8,295 bases of DNA from JAKAFX01 sp043196285 (GTDB taxonomy: Archaea; Thermoplasmatota; Thermoplasmata; Thermoplasmatales; Thermoplasmataceae), in the NCBI GenBank assembly GCA_043196285.1, contig JBBYJL010000060.1, forward strand, positions 1 to 8,295. The letters run 5' to 3'. The notes under the pieces were generated by a model that was given only the letters and a program-made list of their open reading frames with translations, did no database searches and had not been told where the DNA came from. Every line of letters starts with the position of its first letter. The first letter of the stretch is position 1. A program made the position numbers and the translations under genes. This document shows positions 5,805 through 8,295 of the stretch, one piece after another.

Positions 5805-5873
5805 AAGGAGCAATCACTTCTTGATACATAGAATTTCGTCGTCTCTCACTAAAAAAATATAATACATGCGATC

Positions 5874-5879
5874 TTATAT
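5874..5879 (+). promoter_or_regulatory. TATA box of tRNA-Thr
   Basis: TTATAT, in CTTATATG, is centred about 23-24 bases before the first base of the tRNA, as expected for an archaeal tRNA transcribed from or just before its mature 5' end. An AT-rich AAATATAAT at 5855-5863 is a less well placed alternative. Confidence 0.6.
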
Positions 5880-5899
5880 GGTCGTGTCTTAAAGAAGAT

Positions 5900-5972
5900 G
5901 CCACTGTAGCTCAGTCGGCAGAGCAACTGATTTGTAATCAGTAGGTCGGGGGATCGAAACCCTCCAGTGGCT
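5900..5972 (+). tRNA. tRNA-Thr (anticodon UGU)
   Basis: All four stems can be drawn. The acceptor GCCACTG (5900-5906) pairs perfectly with CAGTGGC (5965-5971), with discriminator T at 5972. The D stem is GCTC/GAGC with an 8-base AGTCGGCA loop carrying the conserved GG. The anticodon stem ACTGA/TCAGT encloses the loop TTTGTAA, giving anticodon TGT at 5933-5935, which reads ACA and probably other Thr codons by wobble. The T stem is GGGGG/CCCTC with one G-T pair and loop ATCGAAA. There is no intron and no encoded CCA. The T-loop begins with A instead of the usual T54. Confidence 0.96.
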
Positions 5973-6043
5973 TCCTTTATCCTGATATGGGCCAACATAC
6001 GAAGATGGTAATTGCCTGATTCCGGAATGTGATCAACACCGCC

Positions 6044-6055
6044 TGTTTTTCTTTT
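6044..6055 (+). terminator. T-rich tract downstream of tRNA-Thr
   Basis: TTTTTCTTTT at 6046-6055 is a plausible archaeal oligo-T terminator, preceded at 6019-6028 by the perfect 10-base palindrome ATTCCGGAAT. It lies about 74 bases after the tRNA, so the transcript would need 3' trimming. The rest of 5973-6265 has no gene that I can see. Confidence 0.3.
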
Positions 6056-6234
6056 GCACAATCTGGCATTCCTGTATTTTCAGCTTAAAAATTGTAATCT
6101 TGATCAATGAAAATAATCCTGGTCTCTCCTGGAAGTCTTCTCATCACGCTCTGTACTGTTAATCTTTAGGAATAGCGAATTCATCCTATTGCAGTGTTCG
6201 CCCGGAAGTTTAAATTCCAGGTTCAAAGTAAACA

Positions 6235-6242
6235 CATTTAAG
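6235..6242 (+). promoter_or_regulatory. TATA-like box for the aminotransferase
   Basis: CATTTAAG lies about 27 bases before ATG 6266, implying a nearly leaderless message. A second TTTAAA at 6209-6214, inside the near-palindrome GGAAGTTTAAATTCC (6204-6218), would give a leader of about 30 bases including AAGAGGT as a ribosome site. Confidence 0.4.
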
Positions 6243-6265
6243 GTAGTGACCGATTAATAAGAGGT

Positions 6266-7309
6266 ATGTTGAGTGTAGAAATTTTCAAATGGCTTGATGA
6301 CAGGCTGCACAATTGTAAATTTGACCTGGCATCCAGTGGCATGCCAGGATACAGCCTTGGGCAAATTTCACTGGACAATGAACAGCTATCTGTCGGTTAT
6401 GAAGAAACCAGGAAGATGCTTGTGAAGAAACTATCAAATCTTTATGGCGTGCATGAGGAGAATGTTATTCCTGTCAATGGCGGATCAGAGGCGATATTTC
6501 TAGCTGCATCATATCAGAAGCTTTGTTCAAAAAGAACTGTCATTCCAGTGCCTGAATACGAGCCTATTTTTAAGGTTCCCGAATTCATAGGACAGAACAC
6601 TCTGAAAGTTCAGAGCAGTAATCTTCAATCGGTATTGAACACCGGGGACTCCATAATGATGACCTCTCCAAACAACCCTGAAGGCACTATCAGGGCCACC
6701 GGTAAATTGATGGATTTCATAAATGACAATAATGGTTCGGTTAAATATGTGTCTGAAACATTTTCTGATTTCGCATCTTTTGATGCACCTAAAACAATTT
6801 TCAAGCCGGATCGTGGGATTATCACTTCAGGCACCCTGACAAAATTCTATGGGCTATCAGATGTAAGATGCGGATGGATGATTGCTGATGATGATGCGAT
6901 CATGCGACTGAAAACGATCAAGAACATGATTAACGTTAAAAATTCCGCGTATTCTCTTGCAGCTGGATTGTACGCTCTGAACCACAGGGACATTTTCGCA
7001 TCCAGAGCCAGGAAATTGATGGATGAAAACCGAGAGATTGTTAATGCATTCCTTGAGAGATGTGAGATTACAGATTCAGCAAGAAGACTTAATTCCACCA
7101 CCATATTTTTGAGGTATAAAGGCGGTGATGATTCTCTGATGCTTGCTTCCAAAATATTCTCAGAAACTGGTGTATTGGTAACACCGGGAATATATTTCGG
7201 GGAGGATCGCGCTCTCAGAATTGGGTATACTGCCGAACCTGAAAAGCTTACAGAGGGGCTTGATCAACTGCAAAAATTCCTGAGGAACCATGTGAAAGAA
7301 CTTCTATGA
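6266..7309 (+). CDS. class I/II PLP-dependent aminotransferase, HisC-like
   Basis: A 347-residue fold-type I aminotransferase, about the length of histidinol-phosphate aminotransferases. Visible motifs: NGGSEAI (71-77) for the phosphate-binding turn; TSPNNPEGT (133-141) with the PLP-contacting Asn137; SGTLTKFYGLSDVRCGW, in which Lys193 is the PLP Schiff-base lysine and Arg200 or Arg nearby holds the cofactor phosphate; and LRIGYT, with Arg318 in the position that binds the substrate carboxylate. Odd: the strand that normally reads D-E-A-Y is VSETFSDF, so the Asp that contacts the PLP ring nitrogen appears to be Ser163 and the cofactor-contacting Tyr appears to be Phe166. The start ATG 6266 is preceded by AAGAGGT. 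No histidine genes are nearby, so the substrate (histidinol phosphate, aromatic or aspartate-type amino acid) is undetermined. The epimerase gene follows after 41 bases. Confidence 0.9.
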   Translation: MLSVEIFKWLDDRLHNCKFDLASSGMPGYSLGQISLDNEQLSVGYEETRKMLVKKLSNLYGVHEENVIPVNGGSEAIFLAASYQKLCSKRTVIPVPEYEPIFKVPEFIGQNTLKVQSSNLQSVLNTGDSIMMTSPNNPEGTIRATGKLMDFINDNNGSVKYVSETFSDFASFDAPKTIFKPDRGIITSGTLTKFYGLSDVRCGWMIADDDAIMRLKTIKNMINVKNSAYSLAAGLYALNHRDIFASRARKLMDENREIVNAFLERCEITDSARRLNSTTIFLRYKGGDDSLMLASKIFSETGVLVTPGIYFGEDRALRIGYTAEPEKLTEGLDQLQKFLRNHVKELL

Positions 7310-7318
7310 ACTAAAAAA

Positions 7319-7327
7319 TAATTTATC
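7319..7327 (+). promoter_or_regulatory. TATA box candidate for the epimerase gene
   Basis: TAATTTATC is centred about 27 bases before ATG 7351, where no Shine-Dalgarno is present. This suggests a leaderless message separate from the aminotransferase upstream. Confidence 0.45.
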
Positions 7328-7350
7328 ATGCCCGGCTATCCCCTCCCTGT

Positions 7351-8295
7351 ATGAATAAAATATTTCCAGAAGACATGAACATTCTCATTACCGGCGGAGC
7401 CGGTTTTATTGGTTCCAATGCTGTTGAATCACTTGTGGAGAACAATAAGATAACTGTAATGGACAACCTCCGTAATGTGGATGACAGATTTATAAAGCGC
7501 TTCATAAACCACAAGAATTTCACTTTCAGAAAGCTGGATATAACTAAAAGTTCAGACTTTGCTGGGTTAGGTAACTTCGACCTCATTCTGCATCTTGCTG
7601 CCAACTCAGATGTGCGCGGCGGATCAGAAGATCCGGAGACCGACTTCATAATTAACGCTCAGGGTACACTGAATGTTCTTGAGTTCATGAGAAGGACCGA
7701 TACGAATAGAATCATGTTCGCCTCAAGTTCCACCGTTTACGGCGAAGCTTCAACATTACCCACTCCTGAGACCTATGGTCCGTATCTGCCAATATCCACC
7801 TATGGCGCCTCAAAAATGGCCGGAGAAGGATTTATCTCTGCATATTCCCACTATTACGGTTTCGTCGGTGCGATTTTCAGGTTTGCCAACATAGTTGGAA
7901 AAAATTCCACGCATGGAGTCATTTTTGACTTTATAAATAAGCTCAGAAGAAACAGTAGGGAGCTTGAGATACTTGGAGACGGGTCCCAGAGAAAGTCTTA
8001 CCTTCACGTTAGTGACTGTATAGGTTCAATGTTTCATATAAATTCATTGCTGAGGAAGACTGATGTTTATAATCTGGGGAACCTTGAAACAACCTCAGTC
8101 CTGAAGATTGCTGATCTTGTAATCAGGGAAATGAAATTGAGTAATGTCGAAAAGAAACTTACTGGAGGTCTAGAAGGCAGAGGCTGGAAGGGGGATGTAA
8201 AATTTGCCCAGCTGTCCATTGACAAGCTCAAATCTACTGGATGGGTGAACAGCTACAGCAGCGACCTTTCAGTGGAAATCGCAGTGAAAGAGGCG
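7351..8295 (+). CDS. NAD-dependent nucleotide-sugar epimerase/dehydratase (UDP-glucose 4-epimerase family), 3' end cut off
   Basis: The frame is open for 315 codons to the window end without a stop, near the full 305-320 of short archaeal members, so only a few residues are probably missing. It is an extended short-chain dehydrogenase: the Rossmann motif GGAGFIG (Gly15, Gly18, Gly21), then VMDNL with Asp38 at the end of strand 2 favouring NAD over NADP, HLAANSDV, ASSSTVYG with the catalytic serine/threonine site (125-128), and YGASK with catalytic Tyr151 and Lys155. GDGSQRKSYLHVSDC is the usual sugar-binding segment before the C-terminal domain. Likely role: C4 epimerisation of a UDP-sugar for glycan or lipid-sugar synthesis; dTDP-glucose dehydratase is less likely because the usual TDE motif is absent. 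ATG 7351 fits a leaderless start; ATG 7375 (MNILITGG) is an alternative. Confidence 0.92.
   Translation, partial: MNKIFPEDMNILITGGAGFIGSNAVESLVENNKITVMDNLRNVDDRFIKRFINHKNFTFRKLDITKSSDFAGLGNFDLILHLAANSDVRGGSEDPETDFIINAQGTLNVLEFMRRTDTNRIMFASSSTVYGEASTLPTPETYGPYLPISTYGASKMAGEGFISAYSHYYGFVGAIFRFANIVGKNSTHGVIFDFINKLRRNSRELEILGDGSQRKSYLHVSDCIGSMFHINSLLRKTDVYNLGNLETTSVLKIADLVIREMKLSNVEKKLTGGLEGRGWKGDVKFAQLSIDKLKSTGWVNSYSSDLSVEIAVKEA

Noticed and set aside
5895..6060. tRNA as an integration site
   Set aside because: No integrase gene and no duplicate of the tRNA 3' end was noticed nearby, and the flanking genes look like ordinary chromosome.
5849..6061. 70-codon minus-strand frame across the tRNA
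   Set aside because: It is antisense to a well-folded tRNA and to its promoter, and part of the translation is just the tRNA complement.
6847..7152. 101-codon minus-strand frame
   Set aside because: Antisense shadow of the aminotransferase gene, with no motif or ribosome site.

Overview
The window looks like a piece of chromosome from a thermoacidophilic archaeon of the Thermoplasmatales (Ferroplasma / Cuniculiplasma / acid-mine 'alphabet-plasma' type). Support: archaeal TATA boxes about 25 bases before several start codons or RNA 5' ends, probable leaderless genes, heavy AGA/AGG and ATA codon use, a tRNA without an encoded CCA end, a ribosomal protein eL41 gene (archaeal/eukaryotic only), a type I dehydroquinate dehydratase, and a DUF47 + PiT phosphate pair. 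The lineage is an inference from these features, not from a marker-gene comparison.

Layout. 1-201: end (or whole) of a small unknown ORF, then a possible hairpin terminator. 524-631: 35-residue ribosomal protein eL41, + strand, TTG start behind a clear Shine-Dalgarno. 632-997: no convincing gene, several inverted repeats. 998-1447 (-): winged-helix regulator, divergent from aroD (1588-2280, +), a shikimate-pathway enzyme. 2299-2925 (-): MarC-family membrane protein, convergent with aroD. 3198-4785 (+): two-gene phosphate cassette, a PhoU-like DUF47 protein then a PiT transporter, 4 bases apart. 4800-5144 (-): small two-helix membrane protein of unknown role. 5217-5813 (-): metal-dependent cyclase/formamidase-family hydrolase. 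5900-5972 (+): tRNA-Thr(UGU). 6266-7309 (+): HisC-like PLP aminotransferase. 7351-8295 (+): NAD-dependent sugar-nucleotide epimerase running off the window end.

How the genes relate. Most are singly transcribed housekeeping or accessory genes. The only clear operon is DUF47-PiT, where the soluble helical protein probably controls or assists the transporter. The aminotransferase and epimerase are tandem, but a TATA-like box before the epimerase argues for its own promoter. I see no mobile element, CRISPR array, phage gene or defence cassette. The points most worth a second look are non-consensus residues at two expected cofactor-contacting positions of the aminotransferase, a Shine-Dalgarno-led 16-codon mini-ORF ending in a TGATG overlap inside the DUF47 start region, the tiny eL41 gene, probable leaderless TTG starts, and the gene-poor inverted-repeat stretch after eL41.
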